From the NCBI RefSeq assembly GCF_037095755.1, contig NZ_JBAWKJ010000002.1, positions 992,001 to 1,056,000 on the forward strand: a stretch of 64,000 nucleotides of DNA. Reading direction: 5' to 3'. Made by a program: the position numbers and the translations under genes. This DNA is from Sphingopyxis sp. CCNWLW2 (GTDB lineage Bacteria > Pseudomonadota > Alphaproteobacteria > Sphingomonadales > Sphingomonadaceae). Positions 17,070 through 25,428 of the stretch are shown here, one piece after another (position 1 is the first letter of the stretch; each line of letters starts with the position of its first letter). The notes below the pieces were generated by a model. That model made no database searches and was not told the DNA's origin. It saw only the letters and a list, made by a program, of their open reading frames with translations.

Positions 17070-17981
17070 ATGAATCCGATCTGGCTTCCCGCGTCGCTGC
17101 TCGGCGGCCTGTTCCAGGCGTGGCGTACCGCGTTGCAGCAACGCCTGCGCGCCGAGCTCAGCATCAGCGGCGCGGGGCTGGTGCGCTATCTGTACGGCCT
17201 TCCCTTCGCGCTGGTTTTCGCCGCGATCTGGCTGACGATCCAGCACGATGTAATCCCGGAATTCGGCACCGCTTTCGCCGGTTTCGCGGCCGCCGGGGCG
17301 ATCACCCAAATGGCGGGGACGATCCTGCTCATCATGGCGTTCGGGCATCGCGGGTTCGTCGTCGGCACCGCCTTTTCGAAGACCGAAGCGGTGCAGGCTG
17401 CGCTCGTCACCGCGCTGTTCCTCGGCGAGCGGCTGCCGCTGCTCGCGTGGATCGGGATCGTTGCGGGGGTTGCTGGCGTGCTGGTGCTCGCGCTGGCCGG
17501 ACGCGGCGTGTCTGGGCGAGAGATCTGGCGCGCACTGGGCCAGCCGGCCGCGCTTTGCGGGCTCGGCGCCGGGTCGATGTTTGCGCTCGCCGCGATCGCG
17601 GTGAAGCTCGCGACCGCCGAGCTTGATGGCGTCGACCTGATCGGTTCGGCACTCGTCACGCTCGTTGTCGTGATGGCGATCCAGACCGCGCTGCACCTCG
17701 CGTGGGTTTTGCTGCGTGACCGTGATACCGCGCGCGCAGCTTGCCGCACATGGCGGAACTCGAGCCAGGTCGGCCTGCTGTCGGCGCTCGGCTCGGCCTG
17801 CTGGTATATCGGCTTTGCCGCGGCGCCTGCCGCGCTGGTGCGGATCGTCGGGCAGGTCGAGGTCGTGTTCACGATCGGCTTCGCGCATTTCTATCTGCGC
17901 GAGCCAGTGCGCTGGCACGAGATCGCGGGGCTGCTGCTCGTCGTCGGCGGGGTCGTGATGGCGCTGCTCGCGACCTTCTAG
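17070..17981 (+). CDS. EamA/DMT-family transporter
   Basis: A 303-residue membrane protein with about ten hydrophobic helices in two related halves, as in the drug/metabolite transporter family (EamA). The start MNPIWLPASLLGGLFQAWRT leads straight into helix 1; the C-terminal half ends in GLLLVVGGVVMALLATF. ATG 17070 is chosen over an upstream ATG at 17010 because it starts at the first helix; the upstream codons are polar and unlike the family. Substrate unknown: family members export amino acids, metabolites or drugs. The stop interlocks with that of the convergent lyase gene. Confidence 0.85.
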   Translation: MNPIWLPASLLGGLFQAWRTALQQRLRAELSISGAGLVRYLYGLPFALVFAAIWLTIQHDVIPEFGTAFAGFAAAGAITQMAGTILLIMAFGHRGFVVGTAFSKTEAVQAALVTALFLGERLPLLAWIGIVAGVAGVLVLALAGRGVSGREIWRALGQPAALCGLGAGSMFALAAIAVKLATAELDGVDLIGSALVTLVVVMAIQTALHLAWVLLRDRDTARAACRTWRNSSQVGLLSALGSACWYIGFAAAPAALVRIVGQVEVVFTIGFAHFYLREPVRWHEIAGLLLVVGGVVMALLATF

Positions 17982-18880
17982 GGAAAGGCGGGCGCCTTGC
18001 TGACCATCGCGGGCAAGGGCCGTCCCATCACCCCGGTCAGCCATCCCGCAGCGTCGACCACCTGCGGCAACGCCACACCGGTTTGGATGCCGCTGTTTTC
18101 GAGCAGGTAGATGACATCCTCGGTCGCCACATTGCCTGCCGCGCCCGGTGCGAAGGGACAGCCGCCGAGCCCGCCGAGCGAGGCGTCGACCGTCGCCGCG
18201 CCTGCATTCACCGCCGCCCAGACATTGGCGATGCCGGTGCCGCGCGTGTTGTGGAAGTGAACGCGCACGGGCAGGTCGCCGACCGCCTCGCGCACGCGGC
18301 CCACCATTTCCGACACTTGCGCCGGAACGCCGACACCAATCGTATCGGCGAGCGCGATTTCGCGCGGGTTCGCGTCAGCGGCGCGCTTCGCCATTTCGAC
18401 GACGCGGTCGATCGCGACGCGCCCCTCGAACGGGCAGCCAAAGGCGGTCGCGATGGTGATCTGGCCGCTGCGCCCCGCTTCTTTCGCGAGCGCGATAATC
18501 TCCATCGCGGCGGCGAGCGATTCGTCCGAGCTTTGCCCTTGATTGCGGATGCCGAAACTGTCGCTCGTCACGCACACCGCGCCGAGTTCGTCGATCCGCC
18601 CGGTTGCCAGCGCGCGCTCGGCGCCGCGACGATTGAGCACCAGGCCAATCCACGTCACATCGTCGCGGTCGGGCAGCATCGCGACCAGCTCAGCGGCGTC
18701 GGCGAGCTGCGGCACCTTCTTCGGATTGACGAAGCTCGTCACCTCGATACGGCGGACGCCATAGTCCAGTGCGCGGCGGATCAGCTCCAGCTTGTCGGCG
18801 GTCGGCACGATCGCCGCTTCATTCTGAAGCCCGTCGCGCGGGCCGACCTCGACCAGTTCCACAGCATGATTTTTCAACAT
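17978..18880 (-). CDS. HMG-CoA lyase family protein
   Basis: A 300-residue TIM-barrel lyase of the DRE-TIM group. Seen: VEVGPRDGLQNE (DRE motif, residues 10-21), EVTSFVNPKKVPQLAD, FHNTRGTG with metal-ligand His, and GGLGGCPFAPGAAGNVATED with the catalytic Cys. The classic reaction splits 3-hydroxy-3-methylglutaryl-CoA into acetoacetate and acetyl-CoA; close relatives split citramalyl-CoA-like or other 3-hydroxyacyl-CoAs. It is divergent from a CaiB-type CoA-transferase, with a shared TTAG-N4-CTAA-type operator (18926-18938) between them, so it belongs to the catabolic regulon rather than to leucine breakdown alone. The exact substrate is open. Confidence 0.88.
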   Translation of the reverse strand: MLKNHAVELVEVGPRDGLQNEAAIVPTADKLELIRRALDYGVRRIEVTSFVNPKKVPQLADAAELVAMLPDRDDVTWIGLVLNRRGAERALATGRIDELGAVCVTSDSFGIRNQGQSSDESLAAAMEIIALAKEAGRSGQITIATAFGCPFEGRVAIDRVVEMAKRAADANPREIALADTIGVGVPAQVSEMVGRVREAVGDLPVRVHFHNTRGTGIANVWAAVNAGAATVDASLGGLGGCPFAPGAAGNVATEDVIYLLENSGIQTGVALPQVVDAAGWLTGVMGRPLPAMVSKAPAFP

Positions 18881-18925
18881 CTTACGTCCCGACTATCCCG
18901 AGTCATTTAGCAGGTTGAAAATTAC

Positions 18926-18938
18926 ATAGCATTCTAAG
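18926..18938. promoter_or_regulatory. Regulon palindrome, site 1
   Basis: ATAGCATTCTAAG on the plus strand (CTTAGAATGCTAT on the other) sits 45 bases from the HMG-CoA-lyase start and 60 bases from the CoA-transferase start. It is one of eight variants of TTAG-N4-CTAA found in this catabolic region, always upstream of genes and mostly between divergent ones. Confidence 0.6.
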
Positions 18939-18998
18939 TATACAAAGGCCATGGGCGAGGCAGGTCGTCTTACCAGAGTCGGCCGCGAAAGGAACGAT

Positions 18999-20162
18999 AT
19001 GAGCGAGACATGCAGCGGGGGCGCGCTGGAAGGCATCAGGGTGGTCGAGATGGGGCAGCTGATCGCGGGCCCCTTCTGCGGCCAGCTGCTCGGCGACATG
19101 GGAGCCGAGATCGTCAAGCTCGAACCGCCGGAGACCGGCGACCAGATGCGCAACTGGGGCCAGGGCGACAAGCCGAGCTGGTGGCGCGTGATCGCGCGCA
19201 ACAAATATTCGGTCGCGGTCGATTTGCGGTCGAAGGAAGGTCAGGCACTCGCGCGCGAGCTGATCGCCAAGGCCGATATCCTCATCGAGAATTTCCGTCC
19301 CGGGACGCTCGAAAAATGGAACCTTGATCCCGCTGACCTCCGCAAGACCAACCCCGGGCTGATCGTCGTGCGCGTGTCGGGCTATGGCCAGACCGGTCCT
19401 TACTCCGCGCGCGCGGGTTTCGGCGGCATTGGCGAGGCGATGGGCGGCTGGCGCGGCATCGTCGGCTATCCCGACCTGCCGCCCGCGCGCATGGGGGTGT
19501 CGATCGGCGACACGCTCGCCGCGACATATGGCTGCATGGGCGCGCTCGCCGCGCTCCACCACCGCAGCAAGACTGGTGAAGGCCAGATCGTCGATTCGGC
19601 GCTTTATGAAGCGGTGCTGCAGGTGATGGAATCGACCGTGTCCGACTATTCGGCGAGCGGCACCAAGCGCCGCCGCACCGGATCGACGCTGCCCGCGATC
19701 GCGCCGTCGAATGTCTATCCGTGCAAGGATGGCGAATATCTGATCGGCGCCAATCAGGACGGGGTTTTCGCGCGCCTCGCCGCCGCGATGGGGCGCCCCG
19801 AACTCGCCAGCGACGAGCGTTATGCGACGCACCGCGCGCGGGGCGTGCGGCAGGAGGAGCTCGACGCGCTGATCGGCGAATGGACGAGCACGCTGACGAT
19901 CGCCGAACTCGAAGCGAAGATGGTCGAAGCGGGGGTTCCCGCTGGCCGCGTGTTCGATGCCGAGGACATGATGAGCGATCCGCATTTCGCCGCGCGCGAT
20001 GCGCTGGTGACGGTTGAGGATGCCGAGTTCGGCGAAGTCACGATGCAAGGCGTGTTCCCGAAACTGTCGGCGACGCCGGGCAGCGTGCGTCGCCCTGCTC
20101 CGTTGACGGTCGGGCAGGACAGCGCCGATGTGCTGAAACGCTGGCTCGGACGGGAGGCCTGA
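18999..20162 (+). CDS. CaiB/BaiF family (type III) CoA-transferase
   Basis: A 387-residue type III CoA-transferase, which moves CoA from a donor thioester to a free acid. Family features are the start GIRVVEMGQLIAGPFCGQLL, LGDMGAEIVKLEPP, NKYSVAVDL, and the conserved Asp region in ADILIENFRPGTLEKW. ATG 18999 has AAAGGAA at 18988; upstream in-frame codons lack similarity. A GST follows five bases later. With the divergent HMG-CoA-lyase homologue it could activate and then cleave a hydroxy-acid; the same enzyme pair type occurs in itaconate/citramalate breakdown. Substrates are not deducible from sequence alone. Confidence 0.9.
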   Translation: MSETCSGGALEGIRVVEMGQLIAGPFCGQLLGDMGAEIVKLEPPETGDQMRNWGQGDKPSWWRVIARNKYSVAVDLRSKEGQALARELIAKADILIENFRPGTLEKWNLDPADLRKTNPGLIVVRVSGYGQTGPYSARAGFGGIGEAMGGWRGIVGYPDLPPARMGVSIGDTLAATYGCMGALAALHHRSKTGEGQIVDSALYEAVLQVMESTVSDYSASGTKRRRTGSTLPAIAPSNVYPCKDGEYLIGANQDGVFARLAAAMGRPELASDERYATHRARGVRQEELDALIGEWTSTLTIAELEAKMVEAGVPAGRVFDAEDMMSDPHFAARDALVTVEDAEFGEVTMQGVFPKLSATPGSVRRPAPLTVGQDSADVLKRWLGREA

Positions 20163-20166
20163 CGCG

Positions 20167-20871
20167 ATGATTACGCTCTATGGTGGCCCCACCCCCAACG
20201 CGCGCAAGATCGCGATCGCACTTCTCGAAATGGGACTCGAATGGCGGCTCGAATATATCGACATCCTCGCGGGCGATCAGCTGACCCCCGAGTTCCTCGC
20301 GCTCAACCCGAACAACAAGACGCCGGTGATCGTCGATGACGAAGGTCCCGGCGGCAAGCAGTTCGTGCTGTGGGAAACCGGCGCGATCCTTCTCTATCTC
20401 GCCGAAAAGAGCGGGCGCTTCATGCCGGCCGATCCGGTGAAGCGCGCGATCTGCTGGCAATGGCTGATGTTCCAGGTGTCAGGGGTCGGCCCAATGTTCG
20501 GGCAGGAAGTGCATTTCTCGCACTACGCCAAGGATCGGCACGAATATGCGATCGAGCGCTACAGCCGCGAGGTCGACCGGCTGATGATGGTGCTCGACAA
20601 GCGCCTCGGCGAGGCCGCGTGGCTCGCGGGCGACGATTATACGATCGCCGATATGGCGACGCTGCCCTATCTGCGCCGCCAGCTGATCGAAAAGGCCGGG
20701 CGTTTCCCCAATGTCGATCGCTGGGGCGCCGCGATGCTCGAACGCCCCGCGGTCGCCGAAGGCATGACCGTCGGCGTCGCACGCGCCGAGACGATCGAGG
20801 GCGGGCTCACCGGTTTCACCGACGAGCATCGCGCGATCCTGTGGGGCGACCGCCAGCACGCAAAGCGCTGA
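20167..20871 (+). CDS. Glutathione S-transferase family protein (Nu-class-like)
   Basis: A 234-residue GST. The thioredoxin-fold N-domain starts MITLYGGPTPNARKIAIAL and has NPNNKTPVIVDD (cis-Pro) and the glutathione-binding ETGAILLYLAEKSG; the helical C-domain follows from about residue 95, with the DYTIADMATLP N-capping motif. The TPNARK start resembles YfcG/YghU-type enzymes that act as disulfide reductases or remove glutathione. GGGAGG at the end of the CoA-transferase gene provides the ribosome site, so it is co-transcribed. It is one of four GSTs in the regulon; the next one converges on it three bases away. Confidence 0.9.
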   Translation: MITLYGGPTPNARKIAIALLEMGLEWRLEYIDILAGDQLTPEFLALNPNNKTPVIVDDEGPGGKQFVLWETGAILLYLAEKSGRFMPADPVKRAICWQWLMFQVSGVGPMFGQEVHFSHYAKDRHEYAIERYSREVDRLMMVLDKRLGEAAWLAGDDYTIADMATLPYLRRQLIEKAGRFPNVDRWGAAMLERPAVAEGMTVGVARAETIEGGLTGFTDEHRAILWGDRQHAKR

Positions 20872-20874
20872 CGT

Positions 20875-21600
20875 TCAGTCCTTCGCAACCGCCGCATGGT
20901 TCGCGGCACCGAACATGTTCGACCATTCCTTGTCGTCGAGCTTTTGGTGGCGGCCGACATATTTGGCCGGCGCCTTCAGATCCTCGCGCGCCATCGCACG
21001 CGCGACCGCCGGGCGTCCGCGGATCCGTTCGAACCAGCCATGCATCGCGGGCCATTCGTCGAGGCCCATGCCCATCACGAATGCGGAAGCGCGACCCGGC
21101 CAGATCGCCATGTCTGCGATGCCATACGCCTCGCCCGCGACATAGGCGCTCTTTTCCAGCCGCTTTTCGAGCACAGTGAGCAGACGCGTCACTTCCTTCG
21201 TGTAGCGTTCGACCGCATAGTCCTGCCCCGCGGGCGCATAGCGCAGGAAATGGCTCGCCTGTCCGCCCATCGGCCCGAGTGCCGCCACCTGCCAGGTCAG
21301 CCATGACAAGGTCGCCGCGCGCGCCGCGCCCGACGCGGGAAGGAAGCGCCCGCTTTTCTCGGCCAGATATTGCAGGATCGCGCCCGACTCGAACACGGTG
21401 ATCGGATCGCCTCGACCTGCCGGATCCTGATCGACGATCGCGGGCAATTTGTGGTTCGGGTTGATGCGCCCGAACGCGGCGGTCAGCTGGTCGCCGTCGA
21501 AAATGTCATAGGAAATGACGCGGTAGGGTTCGCCGATTTCCTCGAGCATGATCGCGATCTTCTGGCCGTTCGGGGTCGCCGAATAATGGAAGTCGATCAT
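20875..21600 (-). CDS. Glutathione S-transferase family protein (YfcG/Nu-class-like)
   Basis: A 241-residue GST with N-domain start MIDFHYSATPNGQKIAIMLE, NPNHKLPAIVDQ and ESGAILQYLAEKSG, and a helical C-domain with YGIADMAIWP. The TPNGxK motif is that of Nu-class GSTs such as YfcG, which bind two glutathiones or act as disulfide-bond reductases. ATG 21600 lies one base after the TGA of the DUF3237 gene, so the two are an operon driven from the 22109-22230 region, opposite a TonB receptor. A paralogue with the same motifs lies beyond that receptor at 24593. Confidence 0.9.
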   Translation of the reverse strand: MIDFHYSATPNGQKIAIMLEEIGEPYRVISYDIFDGDQLTAAFGRINPNHKLPAIVDQDPAGRGDPITVFESGAILQYLAEKSGRFLPASGAARAATLSWLTWQVAALGPMGGQASHFLRYAPAGQDYAVERYTKEVTRLLTVLEKRLEKSAYVAGEAYGIADMAIWPGRASAFVMGMGLDEWPAMHGWFERIRGRPAVARAMAREDLKAPAKYVGRHQKLDDKEWSNMFGAANHAAVAKD

Positions 21601-21601
21601 T

Positions 21602-22108
21602 TCACAGCACCTCGTGGATCGCATGGCGCACCCCGAAATCGGTACGCTCGCCGACGCCGACCGCGAGCACGCCGTTCAGCCAGCCATATTTGACGCTCGC
21701 AGTTTCGAACACCGGCGCGATTCGCAGATAGTATCGCGACGGATCGGCGTCGGGGACAGCGGGATCGATGAAGGTCGCGCGCACATCGTCGGGAATGATG
21801 TTGCGGCCGGTGTAGCTGAGGTAAATGAGCTCGCCGTCGTCGGTCTGCCACACCGCACGTGCATCGAAGGTGCCGACCGAAGCATCGTCGCCCAGCCGCC
21901 CGCTGCGCGACCAGTTGCCGCCACCGGGGAGTACTATGCCATTGATACGCGGACCGAAAAAGCGGCCGCCGCTGATATAGCCGAGCCGCTGATCGCCGAA
22001 CGGCGACGCGCCGATGCCGATGATCCCGCCTCCCACCTCGAACTCGACGGTGCACAGATGGCGCGTCGCGAGTGCGACCGGGGTGATCTGCGTATTTTCT
22101 TCGTTCAT
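21602..22108 (-). CDS. DUF3237 family protein
   Basis: A 168-residue single-domain protein of the DUF3237 family, a small beta-barrel fold of unknown function common in catabolic clusters of Proteobacteria. Recognisable stretches are FEVGGGIIGIGASPFGDQRLGYISGG cut into TVEFEVGG and GGRFFGPRINGIVLPGGGNW, DARAVWQTDDGELIYLSYTG, and YYLRIAPVFETAS. No signal peptide, membrane helix or catalytic motif is seen. ATG 22108 has AGAGGA eight bases upstream; an upstream in-frame ATG at 22168 lies inside the operator region and is rejected. It is co-transcribed with the following GST. Confidence 0.75.
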   Translation of the reverse strand: MNEENTQITPVALATRHLCTVEFEVGGGIIGIGASPFGDQRLGYISGGRFFGPRINGIVLPGGGNWSRSGRLGDDASVGTFDARAVWQTDDGELIYLSYTGRNIIPDDVRATFIDPAVPDADPSRYYLRIAPVFETASVKYGWLNGVLAVGVGERTDFGVRHAIHEVL

Positions 22109-22149
22109 AATGCGAATCCTCTTCCTGCCTATGGACAAGCATAAAACCA

Positions 22150-22161
22150 TTAGTATACTAA
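22150..22161. promoter_or_regulatory. Regulon palindrome, site 2 (perfect)
   Basis: TTAGTATACTAA is a perfect 12-base palindrome between the DUF3237-GST operon (41 bases away) and the TonB receptor (69 bases away). It is identical to the core of site 8 at 48100-48111. Confidence 0.65.
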
Positions 22162-22163
22162 GG

Positions 22164-22178
22164 GTCAATCAGATTGAC
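22164..22178. promoter_or_regulatory. Second dyad upstream of the TonB receptor
   Basis: GTCAATC and GATTGAC form perfect seven-base arms around one A, two bases from the regulon palindrome. The outer GTCAA-N5-TTGAC pattern recurs in the long inverted repeat at 30441-30475, so a second regulator may act here. Confidence 0.45.
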
Positions 22179-22230
22179 GGATCGGAAGGCTTTCCGGGAC
22201 CGCGACGATAAGCTCTATGGGAGGGTGAAG

Positions 22231-24495
22231 ATGAAGGCGCATAACCAGTTCCTGCTGTCCGGCGTGGCGGCGATCGCAATGCTTGCCAATGCCGCACCGG
22301 CGATGGCGCAGGCCGCCCCTGCCGACACGGCGGACGTCGACGACAGCAACGCAAACGAGATCATCGTCACCGCGCAGAAGCGCGAACAAAATTTGCAGAA
22401 CGTGCCGATTTCGATGGAAGTCGTCAGCGGCGCCAAGCTCGCCGAGTTCAACACCAGCGATATCAAGGCGGTGATGAACTACACGCCGAACGTGTTCGTC
22501 CAGTCGACCGCGGGCAACGACGTCATCTATATTCGCGGCTTCGGTTCGCCGCCGGCGAACTTCGCCTTCGACCAGTCGGTTTCGCTCTATGTCGACGGCA
22601 TCTATGCCGGCCGCAACCGCCAGGCGCAGGCCCCCTTCTTCGACCTCGCACGCGTCGAAGTGCTGCGCGGGCCGCAGGGCGCGCTGTTCGGCAAGAACAC
22701 CGCGGCGGGCGCGGTCAGCGTCGTGTCGGCGGGTCCGACGAAGGATTTCGAAGGCGCGATCACCGGCCTTTACAACTTCGATCACAAGGGCACCGACTTC
22801 TCGGGCTATCTGTCAGGGCCGATCAGCGACACGCTCGGCGCGCGCTTCGCGTACAAGATCGTCAACCAGGACGGCTATATCTATAACCGCGCGACCGATC
22901 ACGACGACCCCGAAATCAAGTCGCAGCTGCTGCGCCTGACCGTGAAGTGGGAACCGTCGAACAATTTCGACTACACCGCGAAGATCGAGTACGGAAACCG
23001 CGAGGTCATCGGCGGAATCACCGTATCGAGCCCGTTAACCAGCGGCCAGGACCCGCAGACCACGCGCTATCTCGAGCGCTCGGCGCTCGGCGACGAGGGG
23101 AACAACAACAAGTCGGTGATGATCTCGGGCGTCGGCAACCTCGCGCTCGGCGATTTCACGCTGACCTCGGTCACCGGCTACAGCTGGTTCAAGTCAAAGA
23201 TCGTCAACGGCTTCGACCAGACGATCCCGAACAGCGGCGGTGCGTTTACGGCCAATTCGGTCTACAACGCCTTCCCCGAACGTTTCGACCAGATTTCGCA
23301 GGAAATCCGCATCCTGTCGCCGACGGGCAAGACTTTCGAATTCATCGCGGGCGCCTATTACGACAAGTCCGATTACACGCTGGAGCAATTTCAGGGCTTC
23401 AACATCGCGGCGCTCAACTATTTCGGCCGCATCGACAGCCTTTTCCGGCAAAAGGCTGAATCCTGGTCGGTCTTTGGCCAGGCGACGTTCAACATCAGCG
23501 ATGCCTTCCGCGCGATCGGCAGCCTGCGTTACAGCCACACGAAGAAGGACGGCAGTTTCGCCTCGCGGCTCGTCTATGGCCCCTTCGCGCTGCGCCCGAT
23601 CTCGAGCGCGACGGGTTCGATCAGCGAAGGCAATGTCGATCCGTCGGTGACGCTGCAGTACGACATCGCGCCGCGCATCATGGTCTACGCGACGTGGGGC
23701 CGCGGCTCGAAATCGGGCGGCTTCGTCTCGAACACGCTCGGCACGACAAGCGCGACCTTCTCGTTCGAGCCCGAACAGTCCGAGAATTTCGAGGCCGGCA
23801 TCAAATCGACGCTGTTCGACGGCAAGGTCGTCGCGAACGTCTCGGCCTATCATACCAAGTTCAAGGATTTGCAGGTTTCGGTCTATCAGCCCGCGATCTC
23901 GAGCTACCTGACCGGCAATGCCGCCGCGGCAACGTCGAAGGGCGTCGAAGGATCGCTCAGCATCTTCCCGATCCCCAATTTCGACATCAGCGCGTCGGCC
24001 GCCTATTCGGATATCAAATATGACGACTATCCCGGCGCGGCCTGCCTCGCCAGCCAGCCGTTGTCGGTTTGCAATCCCGCACAGACCGATCGGACGCAAC
24101 CGAACCACGTCGCGAACAATAACCTGGCCGGTTACCCCGTTGCCTATTCGTCGAAGTTCACGGGTAGCGTCACGGCACACGCGCGGTTCGACCTGTCGAG
24201 CGATCTGAAATTCGACATCACCGGCGTCGCGTCGGCTCGGTCGAAATATTTCAATTCGGACAACCAGAGCCCGATCTTCGGTGTCCAGCGCGGCTATGCG
24301 AAGCTCGATCTTCGCGTTCAGCTGGCCGATCAGGACGACCGCTGGCACGTCGCACTCGTCGGCAAGAATCTGACGAACGAAAAGACGATCGGCAGCGCGT
24401 TCAACCTGCCGGCGCCGATCACCGCGGCGCCGCGCGCGATCCTCTATCTCGAACCCACCCGCAACATTTCGGTCGAGGCCGGGGTCAAGTTCTAG
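22231..24495 (+). CDS. TonB-dependent receptor of the catabolic regulon
   Basis: A 754-residue outer-membrane receptor. It begins with a signal peptide (MKAHNQFLLSGVAAIAMLAN, cleaved near AMAQA), then the plug start EIIVTAQKREQNLQNVPISM, RVEVLRGPQGALFGKNTAAG in the plug, and a beta-barrel ending in Phe (EAGVKF). ATG 22231 is set by the signal peptide and by GGGAGGG six bases upstream. The gene lies between two GST genes and has the regulon palindrome and a second dyad in front, so it probably imports the substrate of the regulon. The identity of that substrate cannot be read from the barrel. Confidence 0.93.
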   Translation: MKAHNQFLLSGVAAIAMLANAAPAMAQAAPADTADVDDSNANEIIVTAQKREQNLQNVPISMEVVSGAKLAEFNTSDIKAVMNYTPNVFVQSTAGNDVIYIRGFGSPPANFAFDQSVSLYVDGIYAGRNRQAQAPFFDLARVEVLRGPQGALFGKNTAAGAVSVVSAGPTKDFEGAITGLYNFDHKGTDFSGYLSGPISDTLGARFAYKIVNQDGYIYNRATDHDDPEIKSQLLRLTVKWEPSNNFDYTAKIEYGNREVIGGITVSSPLTSGQDPQTTRYLERSALGDEGNNNKSVMISGVGNLALGDFTLTSVTGYSWFKSKIVNGFDQTIPNSGGAFTANSVYNAFPERFDQISQEIRILSPTGKTFEFIAGAYYDKSDYTLEQFQGFNIAALNYFGRIDSLFRQKAESWSVFGQATFNISDAFRAIGSLRYSHTKKDGSFASRLVYGPFALRPISSATGSISEGNVDPSVTLQYDIAPRIMVYATWGRGSKSGGFVSNTLGTTSATFSFEPEQSENFEAGIKSTLFDGKVVANVSAYHTKFKDLQVSVYQPAISSYLTGNAAAATSKGVEGSLSIFPIPNFDISASAAYSDIKYDDYPGAACLASQPLSVCNPAQTDRTQPNHVANNNLAGYPVAYSSKFTGSVTAHARFDLSSDLKFDITGVASARSKYFNSDNQSPIFGVQRGYAKLDLRVQLADQDDRWHVALVGKNLTNEKTIGSAFNLPAPITAAPRAILYLEPTRNISVEAGVKF

Positions 24496-24592
24496 GTTCG
24501 AATATGATGTCCCAGGGATCGGCCGCGATCGAAGCTTCCTCGACGGGGAAGCGGCGATCGCGGTCGTGACCTGTATGAAGGGGTGAAGCGCG

Positions 24593-25303
24593 ATGATCGA
24601 CGTCTATTTCACACCCACGCCGAACGGCCACAAGGTTTCGATCATGCTCGAAGAGATCGGGCTGCCGCACCGATTGCTCGTGATGAACATGCTCGAGGGC
24701 GATCATCTCACCCCCGAATATCGCCGCATCAACCCCAACGGCCGCCTGCCCGCGATCGTCGACCATGATCCGATCGGCGGCGGCGCGCCGTTGCCCATAT
24801 TCGAATCCGGCGCGATCCTGCTCTATCTCGCCGAGAAGAGCGGGCAATTGCTTCCCGAAAGCCCGCGCCGCAGATCGCAGGCGCAGCAATGGCTGATGTG
24901 GCAAATGGCGAGCTTCGGCCCAATGCAGGGACAGGCGCACCACTTCATCCGCTATGCGCCCGAGGGGCAGACCTATCCGGTCGAACGCTATCGCAACGAG
25001 ACGTTGCGGCTGCTGCATGTGCTCAACGGGCGGCTGAGCGAGGCCGATTATCTGGCGGAAGAATATTCGATCGCCGACATCGCGGCGTGGCCGTGGACGC
25101 GCGCGATCCGCGCGATCGGGCTGACGCTCGACGACTATCCCGCAGTCGCCGACTGGTTCGCGCGCATCGGCGAGCGCCCCGCCGTGATGGCAGGGACCGA
25201 CGTCAAGAACGCCGCCAACCTGTCGAGCGCGCGCCCGGTGCTAACCGAGGAGCAATGGTCGAACCTGTTCGGGAAGAATATGCTCGAGGCGCCGAGGCGG
25301 TGA
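24593..25303 (+). CDS. Glutathione S-transferase family protein (YfcG/Nu-class-like)
   Basis: A 236-residue GST related to the one at 20875-21600: start MIDVYFTPTPNGHKVSIMLE, NPNGRLPAIVDH, ESGAILLYLAEKSG, and C-domain YSIADIAAWPWTR. Both share a C-terminal EEQWSNLFG-like or DKEWSNMFG-like end, suggesting duplication around the receptor gene. It follows the TonB receptor by 97 bases and is probably in its operon. A palindromic repeat block follows its stop. Confidence 0.9.
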   Translation: MIDVYFTPTPNGHKVSIMLEEIGLPHRLLVMNMLEGDHLTPEYRRINPNGRLPAIVDHDPIGGGAPLPIFESGAILLYLAEKSGQLLPESPRRRSQAQQWLMWQMASFGPMQGQAHHFIRYAPEGQTYPVERYRNETLRLLHVLNGRLSEADYLAEEYSIADIAAWPWTRAIRAIGLTLDDYPAVADWFARIGERPAVMAGTDVKNAANLSSARPVLTEEQWSNLFGKNMLEAPRR

Positions 25304-25311
25304 ACCTTACT

Positions 25312-25427
25312 CCCCTCCCGCTTGCGGGAGGGGTTGGGGGTGGGCCAGCGACGCGCGGCATGCCCACCCCGCTGCGACTAGCAAACAAGTTTGCAAGTCT
25401 CGCTGCCCCTCCCACTTGCGGGAGGGG
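25312..25427. repeat. Palindromic repeat block between convergent genes
   Basis: Two near-identical hairpins, arms CCCCTCCCGC around TT (25312-25333) and a one-base variant (25406-25427), flank weaker inverted pairs (GGTGGGC/GCCCACC and CAAAC/GTTTG). It lies between the convergent GST and SDR genes and could act as a two-way terminator. GC-rich hairpins of this kind are scattered between genes in many sphingomonads; two copies do not make a CRISPR array. Confidence 0.7.
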
Positions 25428-25428
25428 A

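Noticed and set aside
25312-25427. CRISPR-like repeated hairpins
   Set aside because: Only two copies, self-palindromic, with no regular spacers and no cas genes.
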